DNA of 64,000 bases from positions 1,922,001-1,986,000 of the forward strand of contig NZ_CP072610.1 of assembly GCF_021029445.1 (NCBI RefSeq). The letters run 5' to 3'. Both the position numbers and the translations under genes were made by a program. Shown here in pieces: positions 43,332 through 55,966 of this stretch. Each line of letters opens with the position of its first letter. Within the stretch, counting starts at the first letter, position 1. Under the pieces are notes generated by a model. It was not told the origin of the DNA. It was given only the letters and a program-made list of their open reading frames with translations, and did no database searches. The DNA is from Pseudomonas wenzhouensis. Lineage in GTDB: Bacteria > Pseudomonadota > Gammaproteobacteria > Pseudomonadales > Pseudomonadaceae.

Positions 43332-45728
43332 TCAGGCTGGTTCGACCTGGGCAGCGCTGTCAGCCTTGGCCGTGGCCTTCAACTTGCGCATCTGCTCCAC
43401 GCCCCAGAGCACGCGCTCGGGGGTGGCGGGGGCGTCGATCTGCGGTTGCACCTTGTAGTCGGCCAGGCTGGCCACGGCATCCTTCAGCGCGCACCAGGCG
43501 GCGATGCCGAGCATGAAAGGCGGTTCGCCCACGGCCTTGGAGTGGAATACGGTGTCTTCCGGGTTCTTGCGGTTCTCCACCAGCTTCACGCGCAGGTCGA
43601 TGGGCATGTCGGTGATGGCGGGGATCTTGTAGCTGGCCGGGCCATTGGTCATCAGCTTGCCCTTGGCGTTCCACACCAGCTCTTCGGTGGTCAGCCAACC
43701 CATGCCCTGAACGAACGCGCCTTCGACCTGGCCGATGTCGATGGCCGGGTTCAGCGAGTCGCCGACGTCATGCAGGATGTCGCCGCGCAGCATGCGGTAT
43801 TCGCCGGTCAGGGTGTCCACCAGCACTTCCACGCAGGCCACGCCGTAGGCGTAGTAGTAGAAGGGGCGGCCACGCGCTTGGTCCCGGTCATAGAAAATCT
43901 TCGGGGTGCGGTAGAAGCCGGTCGAAGACAGCGAGACCTGACCGAAATAGGCCTTCTGGATCACCTCCTCGAAGGACAGGAAGTGATCGCGCACGCGCAC
44001 CTGGCCATTGCGGAATTCGACGTCTTCCGGGGTGACCTTGTACTCGCGCACCAGGAAGTCGACCAGGCGCTGCTTGATGGTTTCGGCCGCGTTCTTGGCC
44101 GCCATGCCGTTGAGGTCGGTGCCGCTGCTGGCAGCGGTCGGCGAGGTGTTGGGCACCTTGTCGGTGTTGGTGGCGGTGATCTGGATGCGCTCGATATCGA
44201 CCTGGAACACTTCGGCCACGACTTGTGCGACCTTGGTGTTGAGGCCCTGGCCCATCTCGGTGCCGCCGTGGTTGAGGTGGATCGAGCCGTCGGTGTAGAT
44301 ATGGATCAGCGCGCCGGCCTGGTTGAGGAAGGTGGCGGTGAAGCTGATGCCGAATTTCACCGGGGTCATGGCCAAACCTTTCTTCAACACCGGGCTTTTC
44401 TGGTTGAACTCGATGATTTCGCGACGGCGCTTGGCGTACTCGGCGCTTTCCTCCAGCTCGGCGGTCATCTCGTGGATGACGTTGTGCTCGACGGTCTGGT
44501 GGTAGTGGGTGACGTTGCGCTCGGTTTTGCCGTAGTAGTTGAGCTTGCGTACCTCCAGTGGATCCTTGCCCAGGCTGCGCGCGACGGCGTCCATCACTTC
44601 CTCGATGGCGACCATGCCCTGCGGGCCACCAAAGCCGCGGTAGGCGGTGTTCGAGGCGGTGTTGGTCTTGCAGCGATGACCATTGATGGTGGCGTTGCCG
44701 AGGAAGTAGGCGTTGTCCGAGTGGAACATGGCGCGGTCGACGATGGAGCCGGACAGATCCGGCGAATAGCCGCAGTTGCCAGCCAGGTCCATCTCGATGC
44801 CGTGCAGCAGGCCGTCGTCATCGAAGCCGACGTCGTACTCGACATAGAAGGGATGGCGCTTGCCGGTCATGCTCATGTCTTCCATGCGCGGCAGGCGCAT
44901 CTTGGTCGGCCGGCCAGTGAGATGGGCGATCACTGCGCACAGGCACGCCGGGCCGGCGGCCTGGGTTTCCTTTCCGCCGAAACCACCGCCCATGCGGCGC
45001 ATGTCGATGACGATCTTGTTCATCGGCACGCCAAGCACTTCGGCCACCAGCTTCTGCACTTCAGTGGGGTTCTGCGTCGAGGTAAAGACCAGCATGCCGC
45101 CGTCTTCGGTCGGCATCACCGAGGAAATCTGGGTTTCCAGGTAGAAGTGCTCCTGACCGCCGATATGCAGGGTGCCCTGCAGGCGACGCGGGGCGCTTGC
45201 CAGCTTGCTGGCCGAGTCGCCGATGCGATGGGTGTGGCTGGCGAGTACGAAATGCTTCTTGCGGTAGGCCTCGACCACGTCGAGCACCGGCTCCAGGTCT
45301 TCGTATTCGACGATGGCGGCCATGGCCGCCTTGCGCGCGGTTTCCAGGCTGTCGGCGGCGACTGCCAGTACCACCTGTCCCACGTACTCGACCTTGCCGT
45401 CGGCTAGCAGCGGGTCGCCGGCGACCACCGGGCCGATATCCAACTGGCCCGGTACGTCGTCCTTGGTGATGGCGATGGCCACGCCCGGAAACTCGTAGCA
45501 GGGGCGGGTGTCGATGCGCAGGATGCGCGCGTGGGCGCGATCGGACTGGCGCGCGTAGACGTGCAACTGGTTGGGGAATTCCAGGCGGTCGTCGACATAG
45601 ACCGCTTCGCCGGTGACGTGCTTGTCTGCGCTTTCGTGCTTGACGCTGCGGCCAACGCCGCTGGTCATGCCGGCGCGGAACAATTCGGCCAGCTCTTCCT
45701 GGGATTTGTGCTGAATATGACTGGACAT
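43332..45728 (-). CDS. xdhB: Xanthine dehydrogenase large (molybdopterin-binding) subunit
   Basis: The 798-aa molybdenum cofactor subunit that hydroxylates hypoxanthine and xanthine to urate. Visible features: SVKHESADKHVTGEAVYVDD start, MGGGFGGKETQAAGPACLCAVIAHLTGRP (cofactor-binding), TASNTAYRGFGGPQGM, TSPTAASSGTDLNG and the catalytic Glu in GEPPFMLGIAAW near the C-terminus. It follows xdhA by 17 bases. Assembly needs XdhC and mature Mo cofactor. Confidence 0.96.
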   Translation of the reverse strand: MSSHIQHKSQEELAELFRAGMTSGVGRSVKHESADKHVTGEAVYVDDRLEFPNQLHVYARQSDRAHARILRIDTRPCYEFPGVAIAITKDDVPGQLDIGPVVAGDPLLADGKVEYVGQVVLAVAADSLETARKAAMAAIVEYEDLEPVLDVVEAYRKKHFVLASHTHRIGDSASKLASAPRRLQGTLHIGGQEHFYLETQISSVMPTEDGGMLVFTSTQNPTEVQKLVAEVLGVPMNKIVIDMRRMGGGFGGKETQAAGPACLCAVIAHLTGRPTKMRLPRMEDMSMTGKRHPFYVEYDVGFDDDGLLHGIEMDLAGNCGYSPDLSGSIVDRAMFHSDNAYFLGNATINGHRCKTNTASNTAYRGFGGPQGMVAIEEVMDAVARSLGKDPLEVRKLNYYGKTERNVTHYHQTVEHNVIHEMTAELEESAEYAKRRREIIEFNQKSPVLKKGLAMTPVKFGISFTATFLNQAGALIHIYTDGSIHLNHGGTEMGQGLNTKVAQVVAEVFQVDIERIQITATNTDKVPNTSPTAASSGTDLNGMAAKNAAETIKQRLVDFLVREYKVTPEDVEFRNGQVRVRDHFLSFEEVIQKAYFGQVSLSSTGFYRTPKIFYDRDQARGRPFYYYAYGVACVEVLVDTLTGEYRMLRGDILHDVGDSLNPAIDIGQVEGAFVQGMGWLTTEELVWNAKGKLMTNGPASYKIPAITDMPIDLRVKLVENRKNPEDTVFHSKAVGEPPFMLGIAAWCALKDAVASLADYKVQPQIDAPATPERVLWGVEQMRKLKATAKADSAAQVEPA

Positions 45729-45745
45729 CTTTCTATCCCCAACTC

Positions 45746-47185
45746 TTATGCGTAGGCAGTGACCCGGGTTTCGACCTCGGGCGATTGCTGTTCCAGGAAG
45801 AACTTGCGCAGCAGGTTCTGAGCAGTCAGCAGGCGGTATTCCTTGCTGGCACGGAAATCCGACAGCGGGGTGAAGTCCTCGGCCAGCGCCGCGCAGGCAC
45901 GTTCGATCACGCCCGGGTACCAGGCCGATCCGACCAGCGCCGCCTCGCAGGCGCTTGCGCGTTTGGGGATGGCAGCCATGCCGCCGAAGGCGATGCGCGC
46001 ATCTCGCACCACGCCATCTTCGATGGTCAGGTTGAAGGCGGCGCAGACGGCGGAGATGTCGTCGTCCAGGCGCTTGGACACCTTGTAGGCGCGGAAGGCC
46101 TGATTCGGCTGGGCGCGCGGCACGATGATCTTCTCGATAAATTCGGCTTCCTGACGGGCAGTCACCTTGTAGTCGAGGAAGTAGTCCTGCAGCGGCAGGA
46201 TGCGGCGGGTGTTGCCCTGGCGCAGGGCAATCTGCGCACCGAGGGCAATCAGCAGGGGCGGGGCGTCGCCAATGGGCGAGGCGTTGCCGATATTGCCGCC
46301 CAGGGTGCCCTGGTTGCGGATCTGCAGCGAGGCGAAGCGGTGTAGCAGCTCGCCGAAGTCCGGGTATTCGCGTGACAGCGCTGCGTAGCAGTCGGACAGC
46401 GCGGCGGCCGCGCCGATTTCGATGGCGCTGTCGGTCACGTCGATGCGTTTCATGTCTTCGATATGGCCGACGTAGATCATCACCGGCAGTTCACGGTGGA
46501 ACTGGGTGACTTCCAGGGCCAGATCGGTGCCGCCGGCGAGCAGGCGGGCTTCGGGGTTGGCGGCATAGAGGTCGGCCAGGTCGGCCACGGTCAGCGGCAC
46601 CAGGCAGCGCTTGTCGCCACTGTTGAGTTCGGCGGTTTCGCGCGGAGCGATGCTCTTGAGTTGGGCGACGGTGGCGCTTTCGAAGGCATCGAATTGATCC
46701 GGCTGCTTCTGGCAGCAGGCCTGCTCGGCAGCGTCGATGATCGGCCGGTAGCCCGTGCAGCGGCAGAGGTTGCCGGCCAGAGCCTCCATGGTTTGGCCCT
46801 TGTCGTACCCGGTGGAGTTCTTCTGCAGGGCAAACAGCGACATGATGAAGCCGGGGGTGCAGAAGCCACACTGCGAACCGTGACAGTCGACCATCGCCTG
46901 TTGCACGCTGTGCAGCTTGCCCTGGTGTTTGAGGTCTTCGACGGTGATCAGTTGCTTGCCATGCAGGCTGGAAACGAAGGTTAGGCAGGAATTGAGGGTG
47001 CGATAGCGTACGCGCTCGCCCTCGAGCTCGCCCACCACCACGGTGCAGGCACCGCAGTCGCCGGAGGCGCAGCCTTCCTTGGTTCCGGTTTTTCCGACGT
47101 GCTCACGCAGGTAGTTGAGCACGGTGACGTTGGGGTCCAGGGCATGCTCTGTGCGCAGCTCCCGGTTGAGTAAAAACTGGATCAA
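45746..47185 (-). CDS. xdhA: Xanthine dehydrogenase small subunit (FeS and FAD)
   Basis: A 479-aa electron-transfer subunit. N-terminal [2Fe-2S] domain with GCASGDCGACTVVVGE (about 39-54) and a second cluster with SQCGFCTPGFIMSLFAL and GNLCRCTGYRPIID. The FAD domain (about 190-360) contains LLAGGTDLALEV and GTLGGNIGNASPIGDAPPLL. It transfers electrons from XdhB to NAD+. First gene of xdhA-xdhB-(ORF)-xdhC; upstream are two TGAC-N6-GTCA sites. Confidence 0.96.
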   Translation of the reverse strand: MIQFLLNRELRTEHALDPNVTVLNYLREHVGKTGTKEGCASGDCGACTVVVGELEGERVRYRTLNSCLTFVSSLHGKQLITVEDLKHQGKLHSVQQAMVDCHGSQCGFCTPGFIMSLFALQKNSTGYDKGQTMEALAGNLCRCTGYRPIIDAAEQACCQKQPDQFDAFESATVAQLKSIAPRETAELNSGDKRCLVPLTVADLADLYAANPEARLLAGGTDLALEVTQFHRELPVMIYVGHIEDMKRIDVTDSAIEIGAAAALSDCYAALSREYPDFGELLHRFASLQIRNQGTLGGNIGNASPIGDAPPLLIALGAQIALRQGNTRRILPLQDYFLDYKVTARQEAEFIEKIIVPRAQPNQAFRAYKVSKRLDDDISAVCAAFNLTIEDGVVRDARIAFGGMAAIPKRASACEAALVGSAWYPGVIERACAALAEDFTPLSDFRASKEYRLLTAQNLLRKFFLEQQSPEVETRVTAYA

Positions 47186-47292
47186 GGACGACCTCCAGGC
47201 ATTTTATTGTTATGAATCGTTGGCTCGCCGGGTGATCTGCGTGCACTGCAAGGCCCGGGCGAGATTGGTCATGGAGGCAATCTAGGGTTTTC

Positions 47293-47306
47293 TGACTTTT
47301 GGGTCA
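47293..47306. promoter_or_regulatory. TGACTTTTGGGTCA operator upstream of xdhA
   Basis: RutR-type 14-base core, 108 bases before xdhA; 12 of 14 positions match the site before moaA. The 8-base lead TTTCTGAC is repeated at the neighbouring site. Confidence 0.55.
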
Positions 47307-47315
47307 ATAAATTTC

Positions 47316-47329
47316 TGACCTGAAAGTCA
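47316..47329. promoter_or_regulatory. TGACCTGAAAGTCA operator upstream of xdhA
   Basis: Second TGAC-N6-GTCA site, centred 23 bases from the first, about two helical turns, which would allow side-by-side binding of two dimers. Confidence 0.55.
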
Positions 47330-47549
47330 GTCTATTTTTGGTAGCATGATCCGTGAGTCTGGGCATTCTGCTTGATGGCTTCCGCCCTGAAGGGCGCTCC
47401 AAGATTCGTGCAGCAAGTGTCATGCCGTACGCTTGGCCCGGTAACGCCCTGTGGTACACTTGCCGCCAGATTTTCTTGCTCCCGCCCAGCCGTGGCGCGG
47501 CTCTCAGACTCGACCGCCTGCCCCTGGATCGACGTAAATAAGGAATGTC

Positions 47550-48209
47550 ATGACGTTCAAGGCCCTGGACAGCCTCGCCGAGCAAATCGCGCATTACCTG
47601 GCCGAACGCATCATTCGCGGTGAGCTCAAGGAACGTGAGCGCATTCAGGAGCAGAAAGTCACCCAGGCCCTTAACGTCAGTCGTGGTTCGGTACGCGAAG
47701 CGCTGCTCATTCTCGAGCGCCGCCACCTGATCGTGATCCTGCCGCGCCGCGGTGCCCAGGTCAGCGAACTGACCCCGCACCACGTCACCAGCCTCTATGC
47801 GCTGAGCATCGAGCTGTACGCCATGCTGGCCCGCGCGGTGATCGAACGCTGGCAGGTGGAGGCCGACCTGGCGCCGTTCATCGAGATCAAAAATCGCCTG
47901 CAGGACAGCCTTGAGCGCGACGATATCAGCGCCTTTGTCGAGAACAGCTTCGACGTGATGCGCGCTGCCTTTCCCTTTGCCGACAACCCCTATCTGCAGG
48001 AAACCCTGGAGAATCTGCTGCCGGCCATCAGCCGCACCTACCACCTGGCGCTGGAACGGCGCAAAGGTGAGATGGGCCAGTTCATGAACACCTTCGCCAG
48101 TCTGCTGCAGGCGATCATCACCCGCGACCCCGTGCTTGCCCGCGAGGTGCTGCAGGCCTACGGTGAGCATAACTGCCAGCTGGTGCTGGCCACCCTGGCC
48201 GAGCGCTAA
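47550..48209 (+). CDS. GntR/FCD-family transcriptional regulator
   Basis: A 219-aa regulator: winged helix (about 1-75: QIAHYLAERIIRGELKERERIQEQKVTQALNVSRGSVREALLILERRHLIV) and FCD-type helical domain (about 85-210). Starts at ATG 47550 after TAAGGA. It lies six bases upstream of smc, so the two may be co-transcribed by chance of layout. Its divergent position suggests xdhA control, but the xdhA sites look RutR-like, not GntR-like. Target and ligand are unknown; the orthologue in P. aeruginosa lies beside alkB2. Confidence 0.85.
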   Translation: MTFKALDSLAEQIAHYLAERIIRGELKERERIQEQKVTQALNVSRGSVREALLILERRHLIVILPRRGAQVSELTPHHVTSLYALSIELYAMLARAVIERWQVEADLAPFIEIKNRLQDSLERDDISAFVENSFDVMRAAFPFADNPYLQETLENLLPAISRTYHLALERRKGEMGQFMNTFASLLQAIITRDPVLAREVLQAYGEHNCQLVLATLAER

Positions 48210-48215
48210 GCCGCG

Positions 48216-51200
48216 ATGCGCCTGAAGAGCATCAAGCTGGCGGGCTTCAAGTCCTTCGTCGACCCGACGACGGTGAGCTTTCCCAGCAACATGGCGGCCG
48301 TGGTCGGACCCAATGGTTGCGGCAAGTCCAACATCATCGACGCCGTGCGCTGGGTGATGGGCGAAAGCTCGGCGAAGAACCTGCGCGGCGAGTCGATGAC
48401 CGACGTCATCTTCAACGGCTCCAACACGCGCAAACCGGTGACTCAGGCGTCCATCGAACTGATCTTCGACAACAGCGATAACTCGCTGGTGGGCGAATAC
48501 GCGGCCTTCGCGGAAATTTCCATCCGCCGCCGGGTGACCCGCGACGGGCAGAACACCTACTTCCTCAACGGCACCAAATGCCGCCGTCGCGACATCACCG
48601 ATATCTTCCTCGGCACCGGTCTTGGTCCGCGCAGTTACTCGATCATCGAGCAGGGCATGATCAGCAAGCTGATTGAGGCCAAGCCCGAGGAGTTGCGCAA
48701 CTTCATCGAGGAAGCCGCCGGCATCTCCAAGTACAAGGAGCGCCGTCGCGAGACCGAGAACCGCATCCGCCGCACCCAGGAAAACCTGGCGCGCCTGACC
48801 GACCTGCGCGAGGAACTGGAACGCCAGCTCGAACGCCTGCACCGCCAGGCCCAGGCTGCGGAGAAATATCAGGAATACAAAGCAGAGGAACGCCAGCTCA
48901 AGGCGCAACTGCTGGCCCTGCGCTGGCAGACCCTGAACCAGCAGGTCGGTAGCCGCGAGCAGGTGATCGGCGATCAGGAAGTCGCTTTCGAGGCGCTAGT
49001 GGCCGAGCAGCGCAGCGCCGATGCCAGCATCGAGCGCCTGCGCGATGGTCACCATGAACTCTCCGAGCGCTTCAACCTGGTGCAGGGCCGTTTCTACTCG
49101 GTGGGCGGCGATATCGCCCGCGTCGAGCAGAGCATTCAGCACGGCCAGCAGCGCCTGCGCCAGTTGCAGGACGACCTGCGCGAGGCGGAAAAGGCGCGCC
49201 TGGAAACCGAATCGCACCTGGGGCACGACCGCACCTTGCTCGCTACCCTGGGTGAAGAGCTGGAGATGCTCTTGCCCGAGCAGGAGATGACTGCGGCTGC
49301 CGCCGAAGAATCCGCTGCCAGCCTGGAAGAGGCCGAGGCCGCCATGCACGGTTGGCAGGAGCAGTGGGACGGCTTCAACCAGCGCAGCGCCGAACCGCGC
49401 CGCCAGGCCGAAGTGCAGCAATCGCGCATCGCCCAACTGGAGCAGAGCCTGGAGCGCCTGGCCGAGCGCCAGCGCCGCTTGAACGAAGAATTGCAGCAAC
49501 TGGCGGCTGATCCCGAAGACGCCGCTATTCTCGAACTGAACGAACAGCTGGCTGTCGGCGAGTTGGAGCACGAAGCGCTGCAACTGGCCGAAGAGCAACA
49601 GGCCGAACGCCTGCAGCACTTGCGCGAGGAACTGCAGCAGGCCGGTCAGGCCCAGCAGCAGGCGCAAGGTGAGCTGCAACGCCTGAATGGTCGCCTGGCG
49701 TCGCTGGAGGCGCTGCAACAGGCGGCGCTCGATCCGGGGCAGGGCGCCGGCGAGTGGCTGCGCGAGCAGAATCTGCTGCAGCGTCCGCGCCTGGCCGAAG
49801 GGCTGCGCGTGGAGGCTGGCTGGGAACTGGCGGTGGAAACCGTGCTCGGTGCCGACCTGCAGGCCGTGCTGCTGGATGATTTCGCCGGCCTGGATTTCTC
49901 GGCGCTGGAGCAGGGCGAACTGCGTCTGGCCAGCCCGCCTGCGGGCGGTGCGCGCCGCCCCGGCAGCCTGCTGGACAAGGTCGAGTCGAACCACGACCTG
50001 TCGCCCTGGTTGGCCGCTGTGCGCCCGGTGGAGTCGCTGGAGCAGGCGCTGGCCGCCCGTGCGCAACTGGTCGAAGGCGAAAGCCTGATCAGCCGCGACG
50101 GCTACTGGGTCGGCCGGCACTTCCTGCGTGTGCGCCGCGCCGCCGAAGCTGACAGCGGCGTGCTGGCGCGGGGGCAGGAACTGGAGCGTCTGCAGCTGGA
50201 GCGCGAAGAGCGTGAAGCGGCCCTGGCGCAACTGGATGAACGCTTGCTGGCGCTGCGCGATGATCAACGCCGGCAGGAAGAGCTACGCGAGCAGCAGCGC
50301 CGTCAGGGCCAGGAGCTGGCGCGGCAGCTGAGCGAATTGAAGGCAAAGCTGTCCGCCAGCCAGGCCAAAGCCGAGCAACTGGGCCTGCGCCGTCGTCGTC
50401 TGCAGGACGAGTTGCAGGAAGCGGCCGAACAACGCGAGATCGAGCAGGAGCAACTGGGCGAGTCGCGTCTGCAACTGCAGGACGCACTGGATGCCATGGC
50501 GCTGGATAACGAGCAGCGTGAACGCCTACTGGCCAGCCGTGACAGCCTGCGCGAACGCCTCGATCGCGTGCGCCAGGAAGCGCGTCAGCACAAGGACCAC
50601 GCCCATCAGTTGGCGGTGCGCGTCGGCTCGCTTAAGGCCCAGCACGATTCCACTCGCCAGGCGCTGGAGCGCCTGCAACTGCAGGCCGAGCGTCTGCACG
50701 AACGGCGCGAGCAACTGTCGCTGAACCTGGAAGAGGGCGAGGCGCCGCTGGAAGAGCTGCGCATCAAGCTCGAAGAACTGCTCGAACGGCGCATGGCGGT
50801 GGATGACGAACTGCGCCAGGCGCGCCTGGCCCTGGAGGACGCCGATCGCGAACTGCGCGATGCCGAGAAGCGCCGCACCCAGGCCGAGCAGCAGGCGCAA
50901 CTGCTGCGCAGCCAGCTGGAGCAGCAGCGCATGGACTGGCAGTCGCTCAACGTGCGGCGCAAGGCCTTGGCCGACCAGCTCGCCGAGGACAACTACGACC
51001 TGCATGGGGTGATCGCCACGCTGCCGGCCGAGGCCACGGAAAGCGCCTGGGAAGAAGAGCTGGAGCGCATGGCCGCGCGTATCGCCCGTCTCGGGCCGAT
51101 CAACCTGGCGGCTATCGACGAGTATCAGCAGCAGTCCGAGCGCAAGCGTTATCTGGATGCGCAGGACGCCGATCTGGTCGAGGCGCTGGAAACCCTGGAA

Positions 51201-51704
51201 AACGTCATCCGCAAGATCGACAAGGAAACGCGCAATCGTTTCAAGGACACCTTCGATCAGATCAACAGTGGTTTGCAGGCACTCTTTCCAAAAGTTTTCG
51301 GTGGCGGCAACGCTTATTTGGAACTCACCGGCGAAGATTTACTCGATACCGGGGTGACCATCATGGCGCGGCCCCCGGGCAAGAAGAACAGCACCATTCA
51401 TTTGCTCTCCGGTGGAGAGAAGGCGTTGACCGCCTTGGCATTGGTGTTTTCCATCTTCCAGCTCAACCCGGCGCCGTTCTGCATGTTGGACGAAGTGGAT
51501 GCACCGCTGGATGACGCCAACGTCGGGCGCTATGCGCGCCTGGTCAAGGAGATGTCGGCGACCGTGCAGTTCATCTATATCACCCACAACAAGATCGCCA
51601 TGGAAATGGCTGATCAGTTGATGGGGGTTACCATGCATGAGCCGGGTTGTTCGCGCCTGGTGGCGGTGGATGTCGAGGAGGCGTTGGCGATGGTGGATGG
51701 GTAA
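48216..51704 (+). CDS. smc: Chromosome condensation protein SMC
   Basis: A 1162-aa SMC ATPase that organises and segregates DNA with ScpA and ScpB. N-terminal Walker A GPNGCGKSNIIDAVRW (about 32-47). Two very long glutamate/glutamine/leucine-rich coiled coils flank the hinge (about 510-660: WLREQNLLQRPRLAEGLRVEAGWELAVETVLG). The C-terminal head carries ABC signature LLSGGEKALTALAL and Walker B PFCMLDEVDAPLDDANV. Starts seven bases after the GntR stop. Coexistence with MukBEF-like systems is common in pseudomonads. Confidence 0.96.
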   Translation: MRLKSIKLAGFKSFVDPTTVSFPSNMAAVVGPNGCGKSNIIDAVRWVMGESSAKNLRGESMTDVIFNGSNTRKPVTQASIELIFDNSDNSLVGEYAAFAEISIRRRVTRDGQNTYFLNGTKCRRRDITDIFLGTGLGPRSYSIIEQGMISKLIEAKPEELRNFIEEAAGISKYKERRRETENRIRRTQENLARLTDLREELERQLERLHRQAQAAEKYQEYKAEERQLKAQLLALRWQTLNQQVGSREQVIGDQEVAFEALVAEQRSADASIERLRDGHHELSERFNLVQGRFYSVGGDIARVEQSIQHGQQRLRQLQDDLREAEKARLETESHLGHDRTLLATLGEELEMLLPEQEMTAAAAEESAASLEEAEAAMHGWQEQWDGFNQRSAEPRRQAEVQQSRIAQLEQSLERLAERQRRLNEELQQLAADPEDAAILELNEQLAVGELEHEALQLAEEQQAERLQHLREELQQAGQAQQQAQGELQRLNGRLASLEALQQAALDPGQGAGEWLREQNLLQRPRLAEGLRVEAGWELAVETVLGADLQAVLLDDFAGLDFSALEQGELRLASPPAGGARRPGSLLDKVESNHDLSPWLAAVRPVESLEQALAARAQLVEGESLISRDGYWVGRHFLRVRRAAEADSGVLARGQELERLQLEREEREAALAQLDERLLALRDDQRRQEELREQQRRQGQELARQLSELKAKLSASQAKAEQLGLRRRRLQDELQEAAEQREIEQEQLGESRLQLQDALDAMALDNEQRERLLASRDSLRERLDRVRQEARQHKDHAHQLAVRVGSLKAQHDSTRQALERLQLQAERLHERREQLSLNLEEGEAPLEELRIKLEELLERRMAVDDELRQARLALEDADRELRDAEKRRTQAEQQAQLLRSQLEQQRMDWQSLNVRRKALADQLAEDNYDLHGVIATLPAEATESAWEEELERMAARIARLGPINLAAIDEYQQQSERKRYLDAQDADLVEALETLENVIRKIDKETRNRFKDTFDQINSGLQALFPKVFGGGNAYLELTGEDLLDTGVTIMARPPGKKNSTIHLLSGGEKALTALALVFSIFQLNPAPFCMLDEVDAPLDDANVGRYARLVKEMSATVQFIYITHNKIAMEMADQLMGVTMHEPGCSRLVAVDVEEALAMVDG

Positions 51705-51916
51705 CGCACGGCACTGCGAATTTAACTGAACATAGGCAAAACCTTGTGTGCGACCCTGTGTAAAGTTGCCTTTCGTCGTGCTAGCTTATTGCCCTCTTTT
51801 GTTACACGCGGAAAACGTCAGACAGAACATGGAGTTGGCGCCGCGTTTTATAGTCGAGTTGTGATCCGGTCGATTGGATCTTTTTTTCACCAGAATTGTT
51901 AAGGGTCAGGTATTTC

Positions 51917-55158
<3,242 letters not shown>

Positions 55159-55396
55159 TAGGCTGTTCGCGAGCAGGGCTCGCTCCTACAAGAGTCAGGC
55201 GAAGGTACGCCGCTCGTGTAGGAGCGGCTTCAGCCGCGAAATGACCGGTGCAGGAGCTCTGAGGCTCCCGGATTGCATCCGGGCTACAGGGCTGAACGAA
55301 GTGTAGGTGTCGAGCTCTCAGCCTGTAGGAGCCGGCTTGCCGGCGATCCTTTACGCAGAGGCACGCCGGCAAGCCGGCTCCTGCGAAAAGCCTGGT
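55159..55396. repeat. Repeat cluster between ligA and the glutaredoxin-like gene
   Basis: No gene. Contains GTAGGAGCGGCTTCAGCCGCGAA (55218-55240), half of a GTAGCCCGGAT unit (55265-55287) and a complete GTAGGAGCCGGCTTGCCGGCG inverted pair (55325-55382). These are the same dispersed families seen elsewhere in the window. Confidence 0.8.
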
Positions 55397-55765
55397 TCAA
55401 CCCGCGAAGCGCTGATCCAGATAGGCGATGATCGCCTTGGACTCGTACAGCCAGGTGCTCTGGCCGTTTTCCTCGATGCGCAGGCACGGCACCTTGATGC
55501 GGCCGCCGTGCTGTTCCAGGGCCTGACGATGTTCAGCGTCATTCTTGGCATCACGCAACTGCACCGGCAGGTTGAGGCGGTGCAGGGTGCGCCTGACCTT
55601 GACGCAGAACGGGCAGGCGTGGAACTGGTACAGCGCCAGATTGGCCGTGGCGCGCTCGACTTCGGCCTGCGCCTCGGGGCTGCGCTTGAGCCTGCGCGGA
55701 CGGCTGATCCAGTCGACGAACACGACGAGCTGACCCAGGCCGATACGAAGGGCTTTGAGCAACAT
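55397..55765 (-). CDS. Glutaredoxin / GST N-terminal domain protein with membrane-proximal leader
   Basis: A 122-aa thioredoxin-fold protein. After an N-terminal hydrophobic/basic stretch (LLKALRIGLGQLVVFVDWI then RPRRLKRSP), the glutaredoxin domain starts at ALYQFHACPFCVKVRRTLHRL with the CPFC redox pair, and ends with ESKAIIAYLDQRFAG, a GST-like thioredoxin end. ATG 55765 follows AGGAG. Possibly a membrane-associated monothiol/dithiol reductase; substrate unknown. Confidence 0.82.
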   Translation of the reverse strand: MLLKALRIGLGQLVVFVDWISRPRRLKRSPEAQAEVERATANLALYQFHACPFCVKVRRTLHRLNLPVQLRDAKNDAEHRQALEQHGGRIKVPCLRIEENGQSTWLYESKAIIAYLDQRFAG

Positions 55766-55966
55766 ATTTCTAACTCCTGAACGGGCATGCCGTGGGCGGC
55801 ACACCAAATGATGAGGGTCTTGGTGGTCTTGCTCGCCCTCATCCGGCGCTTCGCGCCACCTTCTCCCGGAGGGAGAAGGGCATCAAGGAGGGCGTCGTTG
55901 TGCGACTTTCACGCTAAAAGGGCGACGACCGTTCAGCGAAGTGAGCGGCCATCGTCTTGAGCGGGC

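Larger units (their letters stand above)
47186..47549. other. Divergent regulatory spacer, xdhA / GntR
   Basis: A 364-base spacer without a gene. It contains the paired TGAC-N6-GTCA sites, an imperfect GCTTCCGCCCTGAAGGGCGC hairpin (about 47381-47400), and a TGGTACACT sequence (47452) resembling a -10 region for the GntR gene. In P. aeruginosa an alkane hydroxylase gene lies in this interval; none is present here. Confidence 0.5.

Noticed and set aside
43446..45407. 653-codon plus-strand open frame opposite xdhB
   Set aside because: Histidine/valine/glycine-rich composition typical of an antisense shadow; xdhB on the other strand has all family motifs.
47304..48908. 534-codon minus-strand open frame across the GntR and smc starts
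   Set aside because: Overlaps two well-supported genes on the other strand and has no recognisable domain.
55828..55880. CCCTCATCCGGCGCTTCGCGCC and TTCTCCCGGAGGGAGAAGG near folE
   Set aside because: A common dispersed Pseudomonas palindrome; no gene or special context beyond the spacer.
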